From contig CAJTZB010000163.1 in assembly GCA_910583815.1 (NCBI GenBank), positions 1 to 5,621 of the forward strand: a DNA stretch of 5,621 nucleotides. The letters are read 5' to 3'. The DNA is from an uncultured Lachnospiraceae bacterium. Lineage in GTDB: Bacteria > Bacillota > Clostridia > Lachnospirales > Lachnospiraceae. The notes beneath the pieces were generated by a model that was not told the origin of the DNA, did not search any database, and saw nothing but the letters and a program-made list of their open reading frames with translations. The first letter of the stretch is position 1; each line of letters begins with the position of its first letter. Below are positions 1 through 5,621 of this stretch, one piece after another. The translations under genes and the position numbers were made by a program.

Positions 1-1120
1 ACAGCTGTCTTTATATCAGGAGGAGGCTCCGCAGGAAAAAGGCGGAGACTTTATCCGGACGCATGTTTTTGTAAAAGACAACGGAATCGGCATGACGGCA
101 GAGTTTTTAGAGCATATTTTTGACTCCTATTCCAGAGCAGACAGCAAGAGAGTACAGAAGACCGAAGGTGCGGGCCTTGGCATGGCAATTACAAAGTATA
201 TTGTAGATGCAATGAAAGGGACGATTTCGGTAGAGAGCGAGCCGGAAAAGGGAACCCAGTTCCATCTGATTTTAGATTTGGAAAAGGCAATTGTACAAGA
301 AGTTGATATGGTTCTTCCGCCGTGGAAAATGCTTGTAGTAGATGATGATGAGGTATTGTGCCGTACGGCGGCTGATGCGCTCAAATCGATTGGTGTAGAA
401 TCCGACTGGACACTCAGCGGGGAGAAAGCCATTGAGCTGGTGACAAACCACCATAAAATGAGAGATGACTATCAGATTATCCTGCTGGACTGGAAACTGC
501 CGGGTATGGATGGCCTTGCAGTTGCTAAACGTATTCGGGAAGTTATGGATAATGATATGCCAATTATCTTAATATCAGCATATGACTGGAGTGAGTTTGA
601 AGACAAAGCGAGAGCAGCAGGTGTCAGCGGTTTTATTGCAAAGCCTCTGTTTAAATCAACACTGTTTTATGGTCTTAGGAAGTATATGTATGCTGATGAA
701 GTGCATGATGAGATTAATAAGGATGAGGAGTTGTCCGGACGCCATATTCTTGTTGCTGAAGACAATGATTTGAACTGGGAAATATTAAAAGAACTGCTGT
801 CTGATATTGGAATGGAGCTGGATTGGGCAGAGAATGGGCAGATTTGCCTGGAAAAATTCCAGAAAGCAGAACAGGGATATTATGATGCAGTCCTGATGGA
901 TATCCGTATGCCTATAATGAATGGTTATGAGGCAACAGAGGCAATCCGCGCCTTAGACCGTCAAGATGCAAAAGAAATTCCGATTATTGCCATGACAGCA
1001 GACGCGTTTTCTGAAGATATTCAGCGGTGTCTGGAAAGCGGCATGAACGCACACACAGCGAAGCCAATTAACTTAGATGAAGTGGTTTCCCTGCTGAAAA
1101 AGTATATTTGTAAAGGTTGA
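1..1120 (+). CDS. Hybrid sensor histidine kinase, 3' partial (HATPase end + REC + REC)
   Basis: This is the C-terminal part of a hybrid histidine kinase whose 5' end lies outside the window. The reading frame is open from base 2, giving 372 visible residues, so the ATG at 92 is internal and not the start: ATPase-domain sequence runs unbroken upstream of it. In the visible residues, 1-97 are the end of a HATPase_c domain with G1 box DNGIGM (26-31), an F-box-like IFDSYSR and G2 box GAGLGM (56-61). The first receiver (about 107-230) has acidic DDD 114-116, phospho-acceptor D163 in LLDWKLPG and K214 in AKPLF. The second receiver (about 246-370) has E253/D254, phospho-acceptor D300 in LMDIRMP and K354 in AKPIN. 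Both receivers look functional. No Hpt or DNA-binding domain follows. The next gene, 13 bases on, is a paralogue with the same C-terminal order, so the two are probably one operon. The signal sensed and the HisKA domain cannot be seen. Confidence 0.93.
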   Translation, partial: QLSLYQEEAPQEKGGDFIRTHVFVKDNGIGMTAEFLEHIFDSYSRADSKRVQKTEGAGLGMAITKYIVDAMKGTISVESEPEKGTQFHLILDLEKAIVQEVDMVLPPWKMLVVDDDEVLCRTAADALKSIGVESDWTLSGEKAIELVTNHHKMRDDYQIILLDWKLPGMDGLAVAKRIREVMDNDMPIILISAYDWSEFEDKARAAGVSGFIAKPLFKSTLFYGLRKYMYADEVHDEINKDEELSGRHILVAEDNDLNWEILKELLSDIGMELDWAENGQICLEKFQKAEQGYYDAVLMDIRMPIMNGYEATEAIRALDRQDAKEIPIIAMTADAFSEDIQRCLESGMNAHTAKPINLDEVVSLLKKYICKG

Positions 1121-1133
1121 ACAGGAGGAAACT

Positions 1134-4100
1134 ATGTACCATTGCCATATTCGTTTTTACTTCACAGGACAACAGTGCAGAGCATTTGAGGTTGCCAAAA
1201 ACATGTCTCCGATGGAACACTTTTCACATGAGTTCTCTGAAAGCAACGAGCCGAGCGAAGCCTTGGCGGCAGGTGCGGACGTAATTTTTGCCAATCTGCA
1301 TGATGCTGATGCAAAAGAAATGCTGCAGATACTGATTTCCGGCAAACGTAAAGAAGCCGAGCTTATTGTACTTGTAGATAAAGACCAGCTTTCGTTTTCA
1401 GAAGCTGATTTTTCAGAACTGAAAGATATATGGACAGTGCCTATGTCAGAAGAAGAACTGCGGTTCCGCTTTCTGAGGTGGCAGGAATCATACAAAAGGG
1501 ATAAGGACTTCTGGCAGACCAGCCAGTACCTGGAGGCTACAATCAATAATACTCCGAACCTGATATGGTATAAGGATAAAGAAGGCAGCCATGAAAAAGT
1601 CAATGACAGCTTTTGCATTGCAGTCGGTAAAACAAAGCGTCAGGTGGAAGGACGCCATCATGCCTATATCTGGGATGTAGAGCAGGATGACCCTGCTTGT
1701 ATAGAATCTGAGAGAGAGGTTATGGAAAAGAAAAAGACCTTTGTATCAGAGGAAATTATCAAGGCAGGGGATGGCATGAGGACGCTTACGACTTACAAAT
1801 CTCCTCTTTATGATATAGACGGAAGTGTCATGGGAACTGTCGGTGTTGCAATTGATGTAACGCAGGAGCGTGCCTATGAGAAAGAAATTATGAGAAAAAA
1901 CCAGACATTAGAGACGATTTTTACAACGATAGATTGCGGAGTAATGCGTCATACAGTGGATGGTTCGCAGGTCCGCAGCATTAACAGGGCTGCACTGCAA
2001 ATTTTAGGCTATGATTCCTTAAAAGAGATGATGGCAGATGGCTTTGACATGATTGCGGCGTCTGTCCTGGATGAGGATAAGCCAAAACTCAGAAAAAGCA
2101 TTCAGACACTGAAAACAGAGGGAGACAGTGTAAGCGCAGAGTACCGTGTACGGCATAAAAACGGAGATATACTGCATGTCATGGGAAATATCAAGCTTTT
2201 TGAAGAAAATGGAGAGCTGATTTACCAGAGATTCTTATTAGACTGTACCGCGCAGAAACTGCAGGAAAAAGAAAATGAAAGACACCAGATGGATCTGGTA
2301 CAGGCATTGAGCGTAGACTATAGCGCAGTCTGCTTTTTTGATTTGTCCACCGGAAAAGGGAAAACGATACAGAGCGGTGACGGCAATGAACCGGAATTTA
2401 ATGCTATTTTCAGCGGTGAAATGCTGTTGGAAGAAAGCATGGAGCAGTACATAAAAGAGTTTGTATATGAAGAAGATAAAGAGATGCTGCGTCAGGCTTC
2501 CTCTCTGGAAGTGCTGAAGAAGGAACTTGCGAAAAGAAAACAGCATTATGTAAACTACCGTATTTACAGGAACAATGAGATAATGTATTACCAGATAAAG
2601 GCTGTACGTGCTGGCACGACAGACCGGCATGGGATTGTACTTGGAATCCGCAGCGTAGATGCAGAGACTCGCACGGAAATGGAACAGAAGACGCTGTTAG
2701 AGGACGCACTGTTCCGTGCTAACCGGGCGAACAAGGCAAAGAGCGTATTCCTTTCCAATATGTCCCATGATATCCGTACACCAATGAATGCGATTGTTGG
2801 TTTTACCAATTTAGCAATTGCACATATCAGCAATAAGGACCAGGTGGAAGAGTATCTGAAAAAGATTATGACTTCCGGCAATCATTTGCTCAGCCTAATT
2901 AATGATGTTCTGGACATGAGCCATATTGAAAGCGGGAAAATCCATCTGGAAGAGAAGCCATGCAGCCTGCCGGATATTCTGAATGGCTTACGTAATATTT
3001 TGCTGGCAGACATCCATGCAAAGCAGCTGGAGCTGCATATTGATACGATTGATGTGATTGATGAATGTATTTACTGCGATAAGCTCAGACTAAATCAAGT
3101 GCTTTTGAACCTCTTGAGCAATTCTGTGAAGTATACAAGAGCCGGCGGCATTGTCAGCATGCGGATTACGGAAAAAGCGGGGGCACCAAAAGGGTATGCA
3201 GATTATGAGTTTACTATCAAAGATACCGGCATTGGAATGAGCGAGGAGTTTGTAAAGCATATTTTTGAACCGTTTGAGAGGGAACAGAATTCAACGATCA
3301 GCAAAATCCAGGGAACTGGTCTCGGAATGGCAATCACAAAAAATATTGTTGATATGATGAATGGCACAATTGAGGTAAAAAGCGAGCAGGGCGTAGGTAC
3401 GGAATTTACACTTTCCTTCCGCTTCCGGCTGCACTCTGAAGGGCAGAAACAGCTGGATCTGCCGGAATTAAAAGACTGCAGGGCGCTTGTAGTAGATGAT
3501 GACTTTAACACCTGTGACAGCGTGTCCTATATGCTTGGGCAGCTTGGCATGCGGACAGAATGGACGTTGTCCGGTAAGGAAGCGGTGCTGCGGACTCGTC
3601 AGGCAGTGACGCGTGGGGATGACTACCGCATTTATATTATTGACTGGCTTTTGCCTGATATGAATGGTGTGGAAGTGGCACGGCGTGTCCGGAAGGAAAC
3701 CGGCGGAAAAGGTTCTGTTATTATACTGACTGCATATGACTGGTCCGATATTGAAGAAGAGGCAAGAGAAGCAGGAGTTGTGGCTTTCTGCAGCAAGCCG
3801 CTGTTTTTATCGGAGCTGCGAAACTGCTTAAGCTCTCTTGTACTATCAGATAAAGAAGAGAAGCAGGAAGAGCATAAACAAGAGGGGCCTCGTACCGGAC
3901 GGATTTTGCTTGTAGAGGATGTAGAACTGAACCAGGAAATTGCAGTAGAGCTTCTGACGGATGCAGGATTTTTAACGGAAGTTGCCGGAAACGGCGAGAT
4001 TGCAGTTGAGATGCTGCAAAATTCCGAACCAGGGTATTACCAGCTGGTGCTTATGGATGTTCAGATGCCGGTAATGAACGGCTATGAAGCAACAAAGAAA

Positions 4101-4271
4101 ATCCGGAAATTTGAGAATCAACAGATAGCATCTATTCCGATTATAGCAATGACAGCAAATGCATTTGAGGAGGATAAGCAAGAGGCACTGCAGTGTGGGA
4201 TGAACGGACATATTGCAAAGCCAATCGACATTCCTAAGCTGTTTGAGACATTAGATAATATATTGAGTTAA
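1134..4271 (+). CDS. PAS-containing hybrid sensor histidine kinase/response regulator (HisKA-HATPase-REC-REC)
   Basis: A complete 1045-aa hybrid kinase, predicted to autophosphorylate on histidine and pass phosphate to its receivers. The ATG at 1134 is well supported by AGGAGG at 1123-1128 with 5-nt spacing. Order: residues 1-128, a receiver-like region lacking the phospho-Asp site (see findings); PAS1 about 132-245 (NTPNLIWYKDKEG, then a DVTQER exit); PAS2 about 259-375 (ending LLDCTAQ); a more diverged PAS-like region about 388-510; HisKA about 537-605 with H545 in NMSHDIRTPMN; HATPase about 650-760 with N-box N659/N663, G1 DTGIGM 697-702 and G2 GTGLGM 727-732. REC1 (about 785-905) has DDD 788-790, D837 and K888. 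REC2 (about 923-1043) has E928/D929, D975 in LMDVQMP and K1029. No hydrophobic membrane segment is visible, so a cytoplasmic sensor of an internal or diffusible signal is inferred; the PAS ligand is unknown. There is no Hpt or output domain. It is probably co-transcribed with the preceding paralogous kinase and followed by a likely terminator hairpin. Confidence 0.95.
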   Translation: MYHCHIRFYFTGQQCRAFEVAKNMSPMEHFSHEFSESNEPSEALAAGADVIFANLHDADAKEMLQILISGKRKEAELIVLVDKDQLSFSEADFSELKDIWTVPMSEEELRFRFLRWQESYKRDKDFWQTSQYLEATINNTPNLIWYKDKEGSHEKVNDSFCIAVGKTKRQVEGRHHAYIWDVEQDDPACIESEREVMEKKKTFVSEEIIKAGDGMRTLTTYKSPLYDIDGSVMGTVGVAIDVTQERAYEKEIMRKNQTLETIFTTIDCGVMRHTVDGSQVRSINRAALQILGYDSLKEMMADGFDMIAASVLDEDKPKLRKSIQTLKTEGDSVSAEYRVRHKNGDILHVMGNIKLFEENGELIYQRFLLDCTAQKLQEKENERHQMDLVQALSVDYSAVCFFDLSTGKGKTIQSGDGNEPEFNAIFSGEMLLEESMEQYIKEFVYEEDKEMLRQASSLEVLKKELAKRKQHYVNYRIYRNNEIMYYQIKAVRAGTTDRHGIVLGIRSVDAETRTEMEQKTLLEDALFRANRANKAKSVFLSNMSHDIRTPMNAIVGFTNLAIAHISNKDQVEEYLKKIMTSGNHLLSLINDVLDMSHIESGKIHLEEKPCSLPDILNGLRNILLADIHAKQLELHIDTIDVIDECIYCDKLRLNQVLLNLLSNSVKYTRAGGIVSMRITEKAGAPKGYADYEFTIKDTGIGMSEEFVKHIFEPFEREQNSTISKIQGTGLGMAITKNIVDMMNGTIEVKSEQGVGTEFTLSFRFRLHSEGQKQLDLPELKDCRALVVDDDFNTCDSVSYMLGQLGMRTEWTLSGKEAVLRTRQAVTRGDDYRIYIIDWLLPDMNGVEVARRVRKETGGKGSVIILTAYDWSDIEEEAREAGVVAFCSKPLFLSELRNCLSSLVLSDKEEKQEEHKQEGPRTGRILLVEDVELNQEIAVELLTDAGFLTEVAGNGEIAVEMLQNSEPGYYQLVLMDVQMPVMNGYEATKKIRKFENQQIASIPIIAMTANAFEEDKQEALQCGMNGHIAKPIDIPKLFETLDNILS

Positions 4272-4315
4272 GCGTACAAAAGATTTGTGTGTTTTGTGTT
4301 GCGTGTTTTAGTGAA

Positions 4316-4352
4316 AAGGGGTTATTGTGAATATAATTTGCAATAACCCCTT
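4316..4352 (+). terminator. Hairpin after the kinase operon, probable intrinsic terminator
   Basis: A perfect 12-bp inverted repeat, AAGGGGTTATTG at 4316-4327 and CAATAACCCCTT at 4341-4352, encloses a 13-nt centre. That centre can add two G-U and two A-U pairs, leaving a 5-nt loop. It starts 45 bases after the kinase stop codon, a normal place for a terminator. On the + strand the T run after the stem is weak (TTGCGTTATGT). On the - strand the stem is followed by TTTT, so it is better formed in that direction and may work both ways. A regulatory role for the next gene is an alternative. Confidence 0.55.
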
Positions 4353-4385
4353 GCGTTATGTATTGCTTGTGACGTTACGTAATGC
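4353..4385 (+). repeat. Imperfect 14-bp direct repeat in the promoter region, possible operator
   Basis: GCGTTATGTATTGC (4353-4366) and ACGTTACGTAATGC (4372-4385) match at 11 of 14 positions and are offset by 19 bp, close to two helical turns, so they would lie on about the same face of the DNA. The downstream copy contains the palindrome TTACGTAA. The upstream copy overlaps the proposed -35. They may be paired binding sites for the MerR-type protein encoded just downstream. This is inference from position only. Confidence 0.4.
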
Positions 4386-4393
4386 GCTAGAAT
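4363..4393 (+). promoter_or_regulatory. Candidate MerR-type promoter with elongated spacer, for the regulator operon
   Basis: A possible -35 TTGCTT (4363-4368) and -10 TAGAAT (4388-4393) are separated by 19 bp. Promoters activated by MerR-family proteins characteristically have 19-20 bp spacers with the operator dyad between the elements. Here the palindrome TTACGTAA (4375-4382) is almost exactly centred in the spacer. Transcription would begin near 4400, just before or within the AAAGGAGG ribosome site (4401-4408), so the leader would be very short. Both hexamers are only partial matches to consensus. A competing -10, a perfect TATAAT at 4332-4337, lies in the upstream hairpin loop, without a good -35. 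Confidence 0.4.
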
Positions 4394-4417
4394 AGGCGCG
4401 AAAGGAGGCAAAGGGTT

Positions 4418-5143
4418 ATGTCAAAATATATGACAGGCGAGCTTGCAAAGCTCTGTGGCGTAACGGTCCGGACTGTGCAGTATTATGATACACGAGGGAT
4501 TTTAGTGCCAAGTGAGCTGTCGGAGGGCGGCAGACGTCTCTATTCGGAAGAGGATGCAAAACGGATGAAAGTAATCTGTTTTCTGAGGGAACTAAATCTT
4601 CCAATCAACAGTATTAAAGACCTGCTGTCAGAGGAACATCCAGAAGAAGTAATTTCCTTGCTGCTAGATGAGCAGGAGAAGACACTTGCAAGGGAAATAC
4701 AAGAGAGGCAGAAGCAGCTTGAGAAGCTTTTAATGCTTAGGCAAAGCATCAAAAGAGTGGAGCAGTTCTCTGTTGAATCCATTGGTGACATAGCCCATAG
4801 TATGGAGAACAGGAAAAACTTAAAGAAACTTCGTTTGCTTATGGTTGTTTGTGGTGCTATAATCAATACAATCGAAATCGGCACGATTGTCTTATGGGTT
4901 AGGACAGGCATTTGGGTTCCATTTGCTGCAGGTATGGGCATTGTTTTTCTGATAAGTATTTTGGTTTCGTATTTCTATTACAACAATACCGCTTATATCT
5001 GTCCAAAATGCCATGAAGTATTCCGTCCTGCGTTCCGCCAGACATTTTTTGCAAAACATACGCCAAATACAAGGAAATTGACTTGCAGGGCATGTGGTTA
5101 TTGCGGTTTTTGTGTGGAAACTTATAAAAGAGATGAGGAATGA
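4418..5143 (+). CDS. Membrane-anchored MerR-family transcriptional regulator with C-terminal zinc-ribbon-like tail
   Basis: A 241-aa protein. Residues 5-72 are a clear MerR winged helix-turn-helix: TGELAKLCGVTVRTVQYYD, then RGILVPSE, GGRRLYSEED, and the PINSIKDLL helix. Residues 76-130 are a charged, Leu/Gln-rich helix suited to the antiparallel dimer coiled coil of the family. Two hydrophobic segments follow, about 138-161 and 166-188. The tail holds C195-P-K-C198 and C223-R-A-C226-G-Y-C229-G-F-C232, resembling a zinc ribbon with two extra cysteines. Ordinary MerR proteins are soluble, so this one probably binds DNA while tethered to the membrane, with both ends cytoplasmic. The ATG at 4418 has AAAGGAGG at 4401-4408 (AGGAGG with 9-nt spacing); an in-frame ATG at 4430 is possible but would shorten only the leading four residues. 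It stands 31 bases ahead of a small membrane protein and an ABC ATPase, so it likely controls that transporter and itself. The effector is unknown. Confidence 0.9.
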   Translation: MSKYMTGELAKLCGVTVRTVQYYDTRGILVPSELSEGGRRLYSEEDAKRMKVICFLRELNLPINSIKDLLSEEHPEEVISLLLDEQEKTLAREIQERQKQLEKLLMLRQSIKRVEQFSVESIGDIAHSMENRKNLKKLRLLMVVCGAIINTIEIGTIVLWVRTGIWVPFAAGMGIVFLISILVSYFYYNNTAYICPKCHEVFRPAFRQTFFAKHTPNTRKLTCRACGYCGFCVETYKRDEE

Positions 5144-5174
5144 ACATCAAAGATTCTGAAAGGAGCATGATATA

Positions 5175-5378
5175 ATGGAAGCTATAAAAGAAATATTACC
5201 TTTTTTGATTCCGCTTGTGGTTGTGGAATTTGTATTACTTGGGGTTACGCTGCGTCATATTCTGACACATCAGCAATATAAAAGAGGAAGCCGTGGGCTT
5301 TGGCTTATTATTGTGATTGTCGGCATGAATTTTGTCGGGCCGATTTTATATTTTCTGCTAGGAAAGGAAGATGCTTAA
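5175..5378 (+). CDS. Small two-span membrane protein, PLDc_N / YxlE-like
   Basis: A 67-aa protein with two hydrophobic segments, about residues 7-27 and 43-63, separated by a short basic loop (RHILTHQQYKRGSR). The second half has the pattern of the phospholipase D N-terminal (PLDc_N) family: W43, then GPILYFLLGK at 55-64. There is no HKD catalytic motif, so it is not a phospholipase itself. In Bacillus subtilis, the similar YxlE is encoded just before an ABC ATPase (YxlF) in the sigY operon and is described as a negative regulator of SigY; here too an ABC ATPase follows at once. The ATG has GAAAGGAG at 5158-5165 with 9-nt spacing. An accessory or regulatory membrane subunit of the ABC system is inferred; its exact role is unknown. 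Confidence 0.82.
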   Translation: MEAIKEILPFLIPLVVVEFVLLGVTLRHILTHQQYKRGSRGLWLIIVIVGMNFVGPILYFLLGKEDA

Positions 5379-5380
5379 GC

Positions 5381-5621
5381 ATGGATGTGCTGCAGATAAA
5401 AAATTTAACCAAAAGGTTTGGCAATAAAGAAGTTCTTTGCGGGCTTGATTTATCTGTGCCGGAACATAGCGTGTTTGGTTTTATCGGGAGGAATGGGGCA
5501 GGTAAAACAACGACAATGAAAGCAGTGCATGGGCTTCTGCGTCCGGATAGTGGGGAGATTTTTGTGATGGGTGAGCAGGTACATTTTGGAAATTCACATA
5601 CGAACCGGCATATCGGATTTT
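5381..5621 (+). CDS. ABC transporter ATP-binding protein, 5' partial
   Basis: The first 80 residues of an ABC ATPase that runs off the window. It starts MDVLQIKNLTKRFGNKEVL, the usual A-loop region of exporter-type ATPases, followed by a Walker A motif GRNGAGKTT at residues 36-44 and then GLLRPDSGEIFVMGE, typical of the family. Arg replaces the more common Pro in GPNGAGKT. The Q-loop, signature motif and Walker B lie beyond the window. The ATG at 5381 is 2 bases after the preceding stop, with the purine-rich site GGAAAGGAAG at 5361-5370 inside the end of the upstream gene, so the two are translationally close and surely one operon. It resembles the ATPases of BcrA/YxlF-type ABC-2 exporters, whose permease is usually a separate next gene; the substrate (peptide, antibiotic or lipid) cannot be told. 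It would energise export at the cytoplasmic face of the membrane. Confidence 0.92.
   Translation, partial: MDVLQIKNLTKRFGNKEVLCGLDLSVPEHSVFGFIGRNGAGKTTTMKAVHGLLRPDSGEIFVMGEQVHFGNSHTNRHIGF

Noticed and set aside
92..94. ATG at 92 as the start of the first protein
   Set aside because: The frame is open to the window edge and the upstream residues continue the ATPase domain into the G1 box (DNGIGM spans the ATG), so the true start lies outside the window.
582..773. 63-codon + strand open frame inside the first kinase
   Set aside because: It is in another frame across two intact receiver domains and has no recognisable protein features.
1157..1618. 153-codon open frame on the - strand
   Set aside because: It lies wholly inside the second kinase, has a Ser/Leu-rich composition typical of an antisense shadow, and shows no recognisable domain.
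2238..2881. Overlapping - strand open frames of about 97-130 codons
   Set aside because: They overlap each other and the third PAS-like and HisKA regions of the kinase, and have no family features.
4367..4393. TTGTGA (4367-4372) as the -35 for TAGAAT
   Set aside because: The spacer would be only 15 bp; the 19-bp alternative fits the MerR family and the position of the palindrome better, although neither is proven.
4540..4941. 133-codon - strand open frame opposite the MerR gene
   Set aside because: It is a Ser/Ile-rich shadow of the coiled-coil region; the + strand gene has clear family motifs and a ribosome site.
5167..5169. Earlier ATG as the start of the small membrane protein
   Set aside because: It is out of frame and meets a stop after two codons; the ATG at 5175 has proper spacing from AAAGGAG.

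Overview
The window looks like a low-to-mid GC Firmicute of the class Clostridia, probably a gut Lachnospiraceae-type organism. This is inferred from the strong AGGAGG-type ribosome binding sites, the tight gene packing on one strand, and the style of the proteins (soluble multi-PAS hybrid kinases, a membrane-anchored MerR regulator, a YxlE-like small membrane protein next to an ABC ATPase). No species call is possible from the sequence alone. All genes are on the + strand.

Region 1 (1-4271) is a signalling block. It holds the 3' part of one hybrid sensor histidine kinase (1-1120; only the end of the ATPase domain and two receiver domains are inside the window). Thirteen bases downstream is a complete second hybrid kinase (1134-4271, 1045 aa). 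Its order is a receiver-like N-terminal region without phosphorylation residues, two PAS domains, a third PAS-like region, HisKA, HATPase and two receivers. The two proteins are paralogues with the same C-terminal layout and are almost certainly co-transcribed. Neither visible part has a transmembrane segment, an Hpt domain or a DNA-binding output, so the phosphorelay must leave through a partner not seen here, or the receivers act as internal regulators.

Region 2 (4272-4417) is the only real intergenic space. It holds a GT-rich stretch, a strong GGGGTTATTG/CAATAACCCC hairpin that probably ends the kinase operon, and a promoter-like region for the next gene. That region has a 19-bp spacer carrying a small palindrome, as expected for a MerR-type operator, and a 14-bp imperfect direct repeat.

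Region 3 (4418-5621) is the start of a second operon. It encodes a MerR-family regulator fused to two transmembrane segments and a cysteine-rich zinc-ribbon-like tail, then a 67-aa PLDc_N/YxlE-like two-span membrane protein, then the N-terminal 80 residues of an ABC transporter ATPase that runs off the window. The layout suggests a regulator, a small membrane accessory protein and an ABC exporter made together, with the regulator probably controlling its own operon. The substrate cannot be deduced. I see no mobile elements, CRISPR arrays, tRNAs or rRNAs. The most distinctive items are the membrane-tethered MerR/zinc-ribbon protein with its possible operator, and the degenerate receiver at the head of the second kinase.
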